Shown here one piece after another: positions 54,119-63,492 of a stretch of DNA of 64,000 nucleotides. Every line of letters starts with the position of its first letter. Within the stretch, counting starts at the first letter, position 1. Position numbers and translations under genes: made by a program. Below the pieces are notes generated by a model. That model saw only the letters and a list, made by a program, of their open reading frames with translations, did no database searches and was not told the DNA's origin. The stretch is from Hathewaya massiliensis (GTDB taxonomy: Bacteria; Bacillota; Clostridia; Clostridiales; Clostridiaceae): NCBI RefSeq assembly GCF_902143515.1, contig NZ_CABFVD010000009.1, positions 57,494-121,493 on the forward strand. The letters are read 5' to 3'.

Positions 54119-54190
54119 TGATATAATATACTAAATGAAAAAGCTTTCTAGGTTTTAAATGAGGTATTCCCTCAAGTTAAGCTTAGAAAT
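54119..54190 (+). promoter_or_regulatory. Extended -10 promoter and repeat module in the DUF1002 leader
   Basis: TGATATAAT at 54119-54127 is an extended -10 element. The resulting leader of about 145 bases would contain a repeat module (54141-54190: AAGCTTTCTAGGTTTTAAA, TGAGG-TATT-CCCTCA core, TTAAGCTTAGAAATCC) that folds into a hairpin. Confidence 0.5.
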
Positions 54191-54275
54191 CCTTTAAAAA
54201 TCCTAAAGAAAGAACTTCTTAAAGTGGGTAAGTTCTATTTGAACTATTCCTCAGATAAATAAAGGAGAATGAGAC

Positions 54276-55313
54276 ATGAAATTTAAAAAAATTATAAGTA
54301 AATTTTTAATTTTAGTACTTACACTATCCATGACCATAGCTTTTAAATCGCAAGAAGCCTATGCAGATTCTTTTAAAGTAGTTACCCTAGGAGCAGATTT
54401 AAGCAAAGAACAAAAAGAAGAAATGCTAAAATACTTTGGAGTTACTAAAAATGATGCCAATATCTTAGAAGTTACTAAAGCTGAAGAAGACAAGTATCTA
54501 GCTAATATAGCAACTAAAAGTCAAATTGGGACAAGATCCATATCCTGTGCCTATGTAGAACCAACTGATAAAGGTGGATTAAACATCTATACTCATAATA
54601 TTTCTTGGGTTACTGAAGATATGATAAAAAATGCCTTAATAACTGCAGGTATAGAAAATGCTACTGTTAAAGCAGCTGCTCCCTTTGTTGTATCAGGTAC
54701 AGCAGCCCTTACAGGTATTTTAAAAGGCTTTGAAAGTAGTAAGGGTGGAGAAAAAATTGATGAAAATAAAAAGAAAGTTGCAAATGAAGAGCTAATGGTT
54801 ACTGGACAATTAGGTGAAAAAATAGGAAAGAAAGATGCAGCTAATTTAATAAATGAAATTAAAAAGGATGTTGTTAAGGAAAAACCTAAAAATGAAAAAG
54901 AAGTAGAAAAAATAGTTACTAATGTAGCTAATAACTACAAATCAAAACTAAGTGACGAAGATATAAAAAAAATAACTTCCTTAATGACTAAAATCAACGA
55001 CTTGGATTTAGATTTTAACAAAATAAAAGATCAATTAAATGATGTTTCAAAGAAGTTAAAAGAAAACTTAAATAGCGAAGAAACTAAAGGTTTTCTTGCT
55101 AAAATTGGAACTTTCTTTGAAAGCATTAAAGACTTTTTTGTAAAGATTTTTACTGCAATTGGAGATTTCTTTAGTGGTATTTTCTCTAGCAATAATTATG
55201 AAAAACATACTAATGTTAAATATGCAAAATATGAAAATAAAACTTATATTATAGAAACTATGGACTATTATAAATATCATAGCGATTTAGGCATTAAGTC
55301 AAAAACTATATAA
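54276..55313 (+). CDS. Secreted DUF1002 family protein
   Basis: The product is 345 residues. A signal peptide (about 1-31, ending EAYA) is followed by the DUF1002 core: FKVVTLGADLSKEQKEEMLKYFG, SQIGTRSISCAYVEP, NISWVTEDMIKNALITAGI. This matches Bacillus YpuA-like proteins of unknown function. After about 160 comes a charged helical region and a hydrophobic-aromatic stretch (SIKDFFVKIFTAIGDFFSGIF, here overlapping two segments), possibly membrane-interacting. It has a GGAGAATGAG ribosome site. It follows the two-component system with its own promoter and may be its target. Confidence 0.82.
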   Translation: MKFKKIISKFLILVLTLSMTIAFKSQEAYADSFKVVTLGADLSKEQKEEMLKYFGVTKNDANILEVTKAEEDKYLANIATKSQIGTRSISCAYVEPTDKGGLNIYTHNISWVTEDMIKNALITAGIENATVKAAAPFVVSGTAALTGILKGFESSKGGEKIDENKKKVANEELMVTGQLGEKIGKKDAANLINEIKKDVVKEKPKNEKEVEKIVTNVANNYKSKLSDEDIKKITSLMTKINDLDLDFNKIKDQLNDVSKKLKENLNSEETKGFLAKIGTFFESIKDFFVKIFTAIGDFFSGIFSSNNYEKHTNVKYAKYENKTYIIETMDYYKYHSDLGIKSKTI

Positions 55314-55391
55314 AGAGGCATGGACCAAAGAATTCTAATAATTATGTTAAAAGAGCTGTTGCATAATACATAATAGACTTAAATAATAAAA

Positions 55392-55442
55392 AAAACCATG
55401 AATAAATGGAAAACTAAAATGTACCCCTTTATTCATGGTTTT
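55392..55442. terminator. Bidirectional terminator
   Basis: A perfect 15-bp stem AAAACCATGAATAAA with its complement (55428-55442) lies between convergent genes. Confidence 0.83.
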
Positions 55443-55516
55443 ATTCATAGTAAATTAATGTATACTCCTTTTGAAGTATCCTATTCTTTTTAAATTTAAC
55501 TTTTCTGCTTAACTTC

Positions 55517-56380
55517 TTATTTTTCTATAGCTAAAAGTACAACAGATGCAAGAATAAGTAGAGTTCCTACTATCATAGCAGCTGTAACCACTTCTCCAAA
55601 AATCAATATACTTAAAACTATACTGACAATAGGCTCAAAAGTAGATAAAATAGCTGCAGAAGATGCACCTATTATTTTTATAGCTTTTAAAAATAATACT
55701 ACGGCTAAAATAGTTGATATTAAGGAAATACCTATGTATGAAAAAGCTAACTGAGAATTAATTTTCAATACTAATTCCCCTTTTAAAACCCCAATAATGA
55801 CCATGGTAATTCCCGCAAACAATGAAGAATAAAAAGTAATAACCTTATTATCTAAGTTTTTAATCTCCTCCATACTTAATGCTATTATGTTACTTCCATA
55901 AGCAATCCCTGAAAAAAATGCTAATAAAACTCCAATCATACTTATTGACTTTACCTGTAATCCAACTAAAACATATACTCCTATAGCAGATAATATAAGT
56001 GCTATAACTTTATTTTTGCCTAACTTTTCCTTGAAAAATAAATATCCTATAATACACACAAAAGCAGGATAAACAAAGTGAATTGCAGTAACCAAGCCTA
56101 CGCCCATATAATTATAAGCTCTAAAAAGCATTTGACATGTTACAGTATACCCTATAACTCCTATACCTAATAGAATTAAAAATTGTTTTTTTGTAACCTT
56201 AAAATTAGTTTTAGTAACCCCAAAATATACTAATAAAACTAAACAGGTAATTAAAAATCTAAAACTCAATACAGTAGTTGGATTTGATCCATTATTATAT
56301 GCTAATTTTGCAAATATAGGCATAGCCCCAAAAGCCATAGAAGACAGAATAGCATATATAATACCGTTTATCTTTTTCAT
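55517..56380 (-). CDS. EamA/DMT family transporter
   Basis: This 287-residue protein has ten membrane helices as two EamA repeats: the first begins GIIYAILSSMAFGAMPIFAK, the second near MIGVLLAFFSGIAYGSNII, with the helix-ending signature STFEPIVSIVLSILIFGE. DMT proteins export amino acids or other small metabolites; the substrate is unknown. It has a GGGGGGAGG ribosome site very close to the ATG. Single gene. Confidence 0.9.
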   Translation of the reverse strand: MKKINGIIYAILSSMAFGAMPIFAKLAYNNGSNPTTVLSFRFLITCLVLLVYFGVTKTNFKVTKKQFLILLGIGVIGYTVTCQMLFRAYNYMGVGLVTAIHFVYPAFVCIIGYLFFKEKLGKNKVIALILSAIGVYVLVGLQVKSISMIGVLLAFFSGIAYGSNIIALSMEEIKNLDNKVITFYSSLFAGITMVIIGVLKGELVLKINSQLAFSYIGISLISTILAVVLFLKAIKIIGASSAAILSTFEPIVSIVLSILIFGEVVTAAMIVGTLLILASVVLLAIEK

Positions 56381-56491
56381 ATCCTCCCCCCAAACTTAAA
56401 TACTATATTACTATATTATGTTTAATATTTAACCATGTCCATTATATCACTTAATACATATAAAATTAACAGTTTGCTTATATTAAATTAA

Positions 56492-56541
56492 AATACTAAA
56501 AAAGTAGGAAATACACTTATTTATTATATCTCCTACTTTTT
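56492..56541 (-). terminator. Terminator of the LRR/subtilase operon
   Basis: AAAAAGTAGGA and TCCTACTTTTT form an 11-bp stem; on the minus strand it is followed by TTTTTTAGTATTTT. Confidence 0.82.
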
Positions 56542-56567
56542 ATTTATTATCTTTTATTTATCATCTT

Positions 56568-59500
56568 TTATCTTTTAACTTTATATTCTGCCGTTTCGGC
56601 TAACTTATTTAAATTATCAAAGGAATCTAAGAAAAATACTTTTATCTTAAAATCTCCTTCCTTTGGTATCGCTAATGAAGAGGATAAGACAACATCTTCA
56701 TTTCCTTCTATCTCTTTTTCTATAATACATGTATTTATTAATGCTTCTCTTTCATTATATAAACATACAGAAAAATTCAATTTTTTTACTGTATCTGTTA
56801 AATTTGATGCTTTTATTTTTATTTCTGCATTCTTTCCATTGTAAAATTCTCTCTTACCAGTTATATTCTCTATTTTAATTTCTTTTCCATCAAGATCCCC
56901 TTCTTGTGCTTTTTCAATGTTTAGCTTTATAGCATTTGCATCTAATACTTTACCTTTAGCATCTATAGCTTTAACTGCTATGCAGTGTTCTCCTTTTAAT
57001 AAACCATTTTTAATAGTATAAGAAAGATTTTTACCATTAATCTTAGAAGACTCATTATTGTCTGTTATCACTTCATAATGATCTATAGAAGATTCATCTA
57101 ATGCATTTTGGGGCTTATATTCTAGCAAAATCTCTTCTCCCTCTTTATAAACTTCTTTATTCAACTTCATATCTATTTTTGAATTTGACGGACAAATTAT
57201 CAAGGCATTTCCTACCCCCATATTATCTGCATAATCTGAAGCACCTATGTGAACCTCATAAGAAGATTTACCATCTTCTATAGGTAATTTAAGATTTTTA
57301 TTATAGCTTCCTGTAACCTTATCTTTTTCAAGTTTAAATAACTTTTTATCCTCACCTTCCATATATTTTTGACCATTAACTAAGAATAAAAAATGTTCTA
57401 TACCTGATCCATTTTTATAATCAAGTGCCTCAAATTCTATATTACAATTAGAAGAATCTGCAATAAATATTTTTGGTACCTTTACTGTTGGTGCAGTTTT
57501 ATCTACTTTTATTGGAAAAGTTAGAATCTGCTCCTTAGCATTATCAATATCCGCTTTAACTCTTATATTAATATAATATTGTCCTTCATCTACAGGAACG
57601 CGTTCTCCTTTGTATTTATCATAAATTCTTCCATCCCATAACCAATCAAAATTCACCTTACTTGCTATTTGCTGCATTATAGGAATTTCTTTTCTTATAT
57701 CTTTTTTATCTTCAATTATTTTTAGTACTTGCCCACTTTCATCACTTACATCTATTCTTAAACTTTTAGCATTCCTTAAAAATGACATTTGAGGCATAAC
57801 ATTATTATTAGCCTTAGGATCTTCAGGATTTATAGCAAAATTTTCAGGTTTCCCATCTTTGCCACCTCCTAGATAGTAGGTTCTATATCCCATACTACCT
57901 GGTTTAGCAGTATATAAAGAAGTTTCTCCAAAAATAGACTTTCCTGTGTATATAGGATTATCAACTATTTGCAGTTCATCCCATGCACCATAAAACCCCA
58001 TAAAAGGCATTCCTATAGAAGGTTCATCTCCATTTATTGGATTGAGTTTTATAAATCCTTCTACAAATTTATTTTTAGAAACTCCTTCTCCCAGAATAAG
58101 TTTTCCATTAATTTTTACTGTTTCCCCTGGATTTACTGTTATAGTTTTATTAAACTCCAATTTAGCATCTTTAAGCTTTAATTCATAAGGCATATCTCCT
58201 TTAACTGTATCCACCTCTGTTAATACTCCTGATGGAACCTCTATATTATAAGTAATAGCTTTATCTCCATAATTCTTTAATTCTAAAGGAATTTCCGTAA
58301 CCCTTTCTATAACCTTTAATGATGCGGAAGGGTCTCCCTTATAACTTAAAAGCACCTTATTTTTTAATGCATTTTTAGTATTAACAAGTCCTGCACCCTG
58401 TCTTCTTGGAGAATATGGTAAACTATCATGTTTCGTGTCTATTTGCACTTCTGCAGTATTCATAACTAAATGCTTAACAAATTTAACTTTATCTTCATTA
58501 GAATCAAATTTTATACCTAGTTTATTTACATGCTGCAATATTAAAGTAGTAATACCAGCTATATAAGGTGATGCCATAGAAGTCCCTGTCATATTCTTAT
58601 ATGAATTATCGTTTACCGTTGACCAAACATTTCCACCTACACCTGATATATCTGGCTTTAAATCAAGATTTGGAGTAGGTCCCCATGAAGAGAACCCTGA
58701 CATTTCAAAGTTATTTTCATTAGGTACTTCTAAAATTTCCCCCTTAAAAGATATCTTTAAGTTTTTAGACACTACATTTTTTAACTTTACCCCATCTGAA
58801 TTTTTAATAAAAATTGTGGGGATATTAACTTTACTATCCGTAGAAATATTGTTTAAATAACTTTCATCATCATCTCCATTGTATATAATAACTGCTTTAG
58901 CTCCTGCATTTTGAGCATTTAATTTTTTATATTTAAAGTCAATTTCTCCTCTTTTAATTAGAGCTATCTTTCCCTTTAATTCTTTACCAGAAAATTCATC
59001 TACATTTCCATGTTCTATGCTTCTACCCAAACCACAATCAACTAATTCATACTCATTTTGCAATTTTTTTATATCAAAATCAGATTCTACATAGGGCATT
59101 AAACCTTGTCCATCATTTGAATTATAAGTTAATGTATAAGCTGTTCTTTTAGAGTTATTTAAAGATGCAACTTGAATACTATGATGGGCAAGTCCAGGTG
59201 CCCCTACAACTCCAAGGTCTAAAACCCCTTCATGTTTATCAGGAAATGTTGAGTACCATGCATTTCCTGCCGCTGAAACTACCATTATACCTTTTTCTAT
59301 TGCTGCTTTTATAGCCTGCTGTTGCCCCTCTTCTGGATCTTGAAAACCTGCATCAGAACAAAAACTCATATTTATAACATCAGCACCATGTGCTACAGAA
59401 TCTTCAATAGCTGCAATTATATTTTCTTCTGAAGCCCCTATTTTATCCGAATCATTAGAAAACACTTTCATAGCAATAATTTGACATTCAGGTGCCACAC

Positions 59501-60365
59501 CTTTTATACCTTTATTATTTTCTATTTCCTGTTTAACTCTGCAGTTAGCTCCTACAATACCCGCAACATGCATACCATGCATATATCCTATATTTTCAGA
59601 AGCCTTATCTATTATTTCAAAGTTTCTATCTGCAAAATTATATCCATAAGGTATTTTTTCTGTAAAATATTTTCCTTTTACCTTTTTATTAGACTCTTTT
59701 ATTTTTCCTACCTCTTTCTCAGTTAACTTAGATTTAGATGGATTACTTAAAACCATATCTTTATGAGTATAATCAATACCAGAGTCTATTACAGATACAA
59801 CCATACCTTCCCCATCATATCCATATTGTTCATATATATTTTTAATTTCTCCAATACCTATAGCATTTTTAACATCCCTATAATATTTTTTAGCTATAGA
59901 TACATGTTTTACTCCTTGTATTTCCCCTATTTTTTTCATATAAGATTTTTTAGTTTCCACACTAAAACCATTAATAAGCAATGTAAAATCATTATTAAAA
60001 ACACATTTACTATCCATCTTTCTTATCTCATTTTTGCAATATTCTTGAGATTTCAATACTTTTTTTTCAAGTTCAGTATTTTCTATACCTTCTTGTATAG
60101 ACTTATTTCCAATATAATCACTAAGGGCTTTATCATCTAATTGTACTATAAAAGTTGCCTTCTCATCAGGATCATATTTTTCTACCTTAGCTAATTTATG
60201 TTCCTCTTTATATTCATTTAAACTTTCTCTAAACAAAGATTCTATTTCAATATTGTTTTTATTTATTTCATTAGCTTGTACATTTATAGGAGTAACAAAA
60301 CTAATACTAAAAATCATAAAAAAGGCAAGTAAAATACTAATAAGCTTTTTATCCTTTTTCCTCAC
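56568..60365 (-). CDS. Large secreted subtilisin-family (S8) protease, C5a-peptidase-like
   Basis: The product is 1265 residues, starting at GTG 60365 five to seven bases after GGGGAGGGG. A signal peptide (about 1-32) and an inhibitor-I9-type propeptide (about 55-165, ATFIVQLDDKAL) precede the S8 domain with Asp in VSVIDSGIDYTHKDM (about 192), His in GYMHGMHVAGIVG (about 265) and Ser in TGTSMASPYIAG (about 590). A protease-associated insert lies between His and Ser (KGKIALIKRGEIDF). Fn3-like and other beta domains fill about 670-1265. This is the streptococcal C5a-peptidase / lactocepin layout. There is no LPXTG or cell-wall-binding module, so it is probably released. It lies 13 bases after the LRR gene, in one operon. 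Confidence 0.93.
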   Translation of the reverse strand: MRKKDKKLISILLAFFMIFSISFVTPINVQANEINKNNIEIESLFRESLNEYKEEHKLAKVEKYDPDEKATFIVQLDDKALSDYIGNKSIQEGIENTELEKKVLKSQEYCKNEIRKMDSKCVFNNDFTLLINGFSVETKKSYMKKIGEIQGVKHVSIAKKYYRDVKNAIGIGEIKNIYEQYGYDGEGMVVSVIDSGIDYTHKDMVLSNPSKSKLTEKEVGKIKESNKKVKGKYFTEKIPYGYNFADRNFEIIDKASENIGYMHGMHVAGIVGANCRVKQEIENNKGIKGVAPECQIIAMKVFSNDSDKIGASEENIIAAIEDSVAHGADVINMSFCSDAGFQDPEEGQQQAIKAAIEKGIMVVSAAGNAWYSTFPDKHEGVLDLGVVGAPGLAHHSIQVASLNNSKRTAYTLTYNSNDGQGLMPYVESDFDIKKLQNEYELVDCGLGRSIEHGNVDEFSGKELKGKIALIKRGEIDFKYKKLNAQNAGAKAVIIYNGDDDESYLNNISTDSKVNIPTIFIKNSDGVKLKNVVSKNLKISFKGEILEVPNENNFEMSGFSSWGPTPNLDLKPDISGVGGNVWSTVNDNSYKNMTGTSMASPYIAGITTLILQHVNKLGIKFDSNEDKVKFVKHLVMNTAEVQIDTKHDSLPYSPRRQGAGLVNTKNALKNKVLLSYKGDPSASLKVIERVTEIPLELKNYGDKAITYNIEVPSGVLTEVDTVKGDMPYELKLKDAKLEFNKTITVNPGETVKINGKLILGEGVSKNKFVEGFIKLNPINGDEPSIGMPFMGFYGAWDELQIVDNPIYTGKSIFGETSLYTAKPGSMGYRTYYLGGGKDGKPENFAINPEDPKANNNVMPQMSFLRNAKSLRIDVSDESGQVLKIIEDKKDIRKEIPIMQQIASKVNFDWLWDGRIYDKYKGERVPVDEGQYYINIRVKADIDNAKEQILTFPIKVDKTAPTVKVPKIFIADSSNCNIEFEALDYKNGSGIEHFLFLVNGQKYMEGEDKKLFKLEKDKVTGSYNKNLKLPIEDGKSSYEVHIGASDYADNMGVGNALIICPSNSKIDMKLNKEVYKEGEEILLEYKPQNALDESSIDHYEVITDNNESSKINGKNLSYTIKNGLLKGEHCIAVKAIDAKGKVLDANAIKLNIEKAQEGDLDGKEIKIENITGKREFYNGKNAEIKIKASNLTDTVKKLNFSVCLYNEREALINTCIIEKEIEGNEDVVLSSSLAIPKEGDFKIKVFFLDSFDNLNKLAETAEYKVKR

Positions 60366-60378
60366 AAAAACCCCTCCC

Positions 60379-63066
60379 CTAATTTAAGGTAAAATCTTTT
60401 CTATTAAGCGTATTAAAATACTCTTTTGTAGGACTGTAATCCTTAATTTTATTTCTACTTAAATATAATAATTTTAATTTAGTCAATTTACTCAAAGCAC
60501 TTATATCTTTAATTTCATTGTTATTTAAATATAGTTGAGTTAAATTAACTAAGTCTTCAATTGCACTTATATTTTCAATCTTATTATTTTTTAATTCTAA
60601 AATTGTAAGTTTTGTAAGTGCTTTAACTTGTTTTATATCCCATATTTCATTTTTTTCAGCCTCTAACCATTGTAAATTACTCATATTTTCTATACCATTA
60701 AGAGTTTTTAACTTGTTACCTCTAACTGATAATTTCTCCATCTTAGTTAGTTTTCTTAAAGAAGATATAGAGTATAAATTGTTCTTATCTAATTTTAACC
60801 ATGTTAGTTCTGTAAGGTTTTCTAATGAAGTTATATCATCAATAATATTTCCATCTAACCAAAGTTCTTTTAAGTTTTTAAGATTACTTAAAGGCTTTAT
60901 ATTTTTTATAAATTTATTGTCTCTTGCATATAATATTTCTAAATTTTTAAGCTTAGAAACCTCACTAATATCACTAATACTATTTTCTTCTATGTGTAAA
61001 TTTTTTAAATTAGTAAGTCCATCAAAAGCGCCATATTTTATACTAGCTAATTCATTGTTATCTAAAACTAATTCTTCTAGCTGACTTAGATTTTTAAACA
61101 CGCCAGATTTTAAGACCCTTATTTTATTTTCCGCAAGATCTAAACTTTTTAAACTAGTTAAAGAACTTACAAGGGATATATCTGAAACCTTATTAGCCCA
61201 AAGACCTAACTTTTCTAATGAAGTTAAATTCTCAATACCTGTTAAATTTTCTACACCTAAAGCACTAAGATCTAAGTTTTTAAGATATTTAACATCACTT
61301 CTATAAATTTCACCATGAGGCTTATCTATAGCCTTTCTTATACCCATTTCTAACTTTTTATCTGGAAAATTGATTATATCATCATCTTTCAATGCATTAA
61401 CTGTTAAATTAAAAGTTAATTTCTCTTCAGAACCGTCTATAGTTCCATAAAAACTTTGATTACCTCCTACATTTGTATTTACTTTTTCAGTATTCCATTT
61501 TACAAATACTTTTTTCTCTACTCCATTAAAATCAATCTTAACAGCTAAAGGTAATGTAAATGAATCTCCCTTTAAAATTGTATAATTAATTACTTTATTA
61601 GAATCTGCCTTATGTAATTTTAATTGAAAATCTGGCTGTTCTAATTTGTCATAATATTTAGCTGTTGGACTATAATCCTTAATATTATCATTTCCAGCTA
61701 ACTTCAACTTTTTTAAACTATTCATATTAGCTAAAGGAGTCAAGTTAGTTATATTATTACCTGTTAAATTTAAACTCTCTATTTTAAATAGGTTTTTTAA
61801 ACTTTCTATATCTTTAATCTTATTTTGTCCTAAATTTAAAACTTTTAAATTTCCTAAATTCTTTAGTGCAGTAATATCTGTTGTACCTGTAGAAAATAAA
61901 CTTAAATTCTCAAGGTTAGTTAAGTTAGATAATACATTTATATCCTTTAATTCAGTCATACTTAAATCTAGTTCTCTTAAATTACTTAAATATCTTAAAT
62001 CTTCAATATTAGTATCTTCATATAATAAATAAGAAAGATATAATTTTGTAATACTTTCTAAATCTTTTTTGTAAATATCCTCATCATAGATATTAATTGT
62101 ATCCCTTATGACAGACTCTAATTCTTTATTTTTAAATATAATAGGTTTATTATCTTCTATAGAAGCAATTGTAATTACTATATGGATTTTTTTATCATAT
62201 CCTTCTATAGTTCCTTCGTAAGTATATTTACCTGGAACATTAGTATTTATTTTATCAATATTCCACTTTACAGGGACATATTTTGTTATTCCTGTGTTCA
62301 TAAAAGCACTTACTTCCTTAGGAAGATTGTAAATGTCATTTTGCATTAATGAAATATTTATATCCTCAATCTTTTCAATTTTATCTACTAATTTAACTTT
62401 TAAAACTAAGTTGATTTTTTTACTATATCCTTCTACAGTCCCTTCAAAATCGTATCTTCCTTCTTTACTAGTATCAGCTATTCCATTCCACTTTACAGGA
62501 AATTCCTTTAATTTTCCTGAACTCATTAAAGCTGATACTCTATTGGGTAATATGTACTTTTCTCCTTTATTTACTTCTACTTCTAAATCTTCAATATTTG
62601 AAATCCCCTCCACAATCACCGGGTTAGTTGTTGGAATTTCAATTACATTAGATATTATCTGATCATTATTTAATTCATCTACAGCAAAAGCCTTCACTTT
62701 AAATACCTGTGGTAATACATTTACATAGGATGTAACTTTTGAATTCTTCTTACCTTTTATATTTTCACAAGAAGTTATTATATTTATGTTCTTATCATTA
62801 CTATCACATAGAGCTAAAATTAACTTACAATTCTTTTTATAATCTAAGTTATTATATAGATCGACTTCTATTTTTTTAACACCTCCTGTTTTAATTTTTT
62901 CCTTAACATTAATAAATTCTACTTTAATATCCTTAGAATTTAAATTATTTAATGTTTGTGCATAATAAGAAAAACAATTCAAAAATACCATGCAAATAAT
63001 TAATAAACTTGCAATGTAACTTTTAATAAACATATTTTTAGCTTTTTTTCTAAAAATCTCTTTCAA
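60379..63066 (-). CDS. Secreted leucine-rich-repeat protein with Big_4-like domains
   Basis: The product is 895 residues, starting at TTG 63066, six bases after GGGGTG; a more upstream ATG lacks a site. A signal segment (about 12-38) is followed by a beta domain, two Big_4-like units (about 150-300, with VKWNG...GRYDFEGTVEGYSKK), LRR block 1 (about 305-480), a third Big_4-like unit (FVKWNTEKVNTNVGG) and LRR block 2 (about 567-895). Both LRR blocks begin with a cap of the type NKELESVIRD / DKKLEMGIRK and end with IKDYSPT plus an aromatic tail, so the whole block was duplicated. Repeats are 22 residues, of the internalin type (LTSLKSLDLAENKI). It is probably a surface or secreted ligand-binding protein. 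It is first in an operon with the S8 protease. Confidence 0.9.
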   Translation of the reverse strand: MKEIFRKKAKNMFIKSYIASLLIICMVFLNCFSYYAQTLNNLNSKDIKVEFINVKEKIKTGGVKKIEVDLYNNLDYKKNCKLILALCDSNDKNINIITSCENIKGKKNSKVTSYVNVLPQVFKVKAFAVDELNNDQIISNVIEIPTTNPVIVEGISNIEDLEVEVNKGEKYILPNRVSALMSSGKLKEFPVKWNGIADTSKEGRYDFEGTVEGYSKKINLVLKVKLVDKIEKIEDINISLMQNDIYNLPKEVSAFMNTGITKYVPVKWNIDKINTNVPGKYTYEGTIEGYDKKIHIVITIASIEDNKPIIFKNKELESVIRDTINIYDEDIYKKDLESITKLYLSYLLYEDTNIEDLRYLSNLRELDLSMTELKDINVLSNLTNLENLSLFSTGTTDITALKNLGNLKVLNLGQNKIKDIESLKNLFKIESLNLTGNNITNLTPLANMNSLKKLKLAGNDNIKDYSPTAKYYDKLEQPDFQLKLHKADSNKVINYTILKGDSFTLPLAVKIDFNGVEKKVFVKWNTEKVNTNVGGNQSFYGTIDGSEEKLTFNLTVNALKDDDIINFPDKKLEMGIRKAIDKPHGEIYRSDVKYLKNLDLSALGVENLTGIENLTSLEKLGLWANKVSDISLVSSLTSLKSLDLAENKIRVLKSGVFKNLSQLEELVLDNNELASIKYGAFDGLTNLKNLHIEENSISDISEVSKLKNLEILYARDNKFIKNIKPLSNLKNLKELWLDGNIIDDITSLENLTELTWLKLDKNNLYSISSLRKLTKMEKLSVRGNKLKTLNGIENMSNLQWLEAEKNEIWDIKQVKALTKLTILELKNNKIENISAIEDLVNLTQLYLNNNEIKDISALSKLTKLKLLYLSRNKIKDYSPTKEYFNTLNRKDFTLN

Positions 63067-63099
63067 ACTTATCACCCCTAATATTTTTATCTTAAAATA

Positions 63100-63142
63100 A
63101 ATCAATATACAGCAGGAAAGTTACCTCTGCTGTATATTGATT
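63100..63142 (-). terminator. Long perfect hairpin just upstream of the LRR gene
   Basis: AATCAATATACAGCAG (63100-63115) pairs perfectly with CTGCTGTATATTGATT (63127-63142) around 11 bases. On the minus strand it runs into TATTTTAAG, an imperfect T-tract. It lies four bases after the stop of the truncated gene and about 34 bases before the LRR start codon, so it may be an attenuator as well as a terminator. Confidence 0.7.
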
Positions 63143-63145
63143 ATC

Positions 63146-63463
63146 TTACTTAAATTGAAAATATTCTTCTATACACTTATTTTTTCCCACATTTAGTCTT
63201 ATCATATACTTTCCTGGTGAATTATCCATCTGTGAAGGATTCTTACTAAAATCAAATTTCTTAGCATATATACCCTCTTCTACTTTTTCCACTTCATTTA
63301 GATAACTAATATCCCCCTCTTCATTTATTATAATAATAGGTAATTTAGAATTTGTAGTTATAACATTACTAGTCTTTAAAATAACCTCATCCCCATTAAC
63401 TTTAACATCAAGTTTAGGTTCTTTTTTTGTTTCATTTTCTTTTTCATTGCTATCCCTTACTAT
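63146..63463 (-). pseudogene. 3' fragment of a gene, no start codon
   Basis: An open frame of 105 codons ends at 63146. It begins directly after an in-frame stop (63464-63466) with no ATG, GTG or TTG near its N-terminus and no ribosome site. The product reads SNEKENETKKEPKLDV, VNGDEVILKTSNVITT, LPIIIINEEG and ends KNKCIEEYFQFK. The charged opening followed by a beta-rich domain suggests the C-terminal part of a larger secreted protein, whose front has been lost or lies elsewhere. Confidence 0.6.
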
Positions 63464-63492
63464 TTAGTCTTTTAAGAACTAAATTTTGATAA

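Noticed and set aside
59481..60140. Open frames opposite the subtilase gene
   Set aside because: They encode Phe/Ile/Tyr-rich nonsense typical of the complement of Lys/Asn/Glu-rich coding DNA, and lack start signals.
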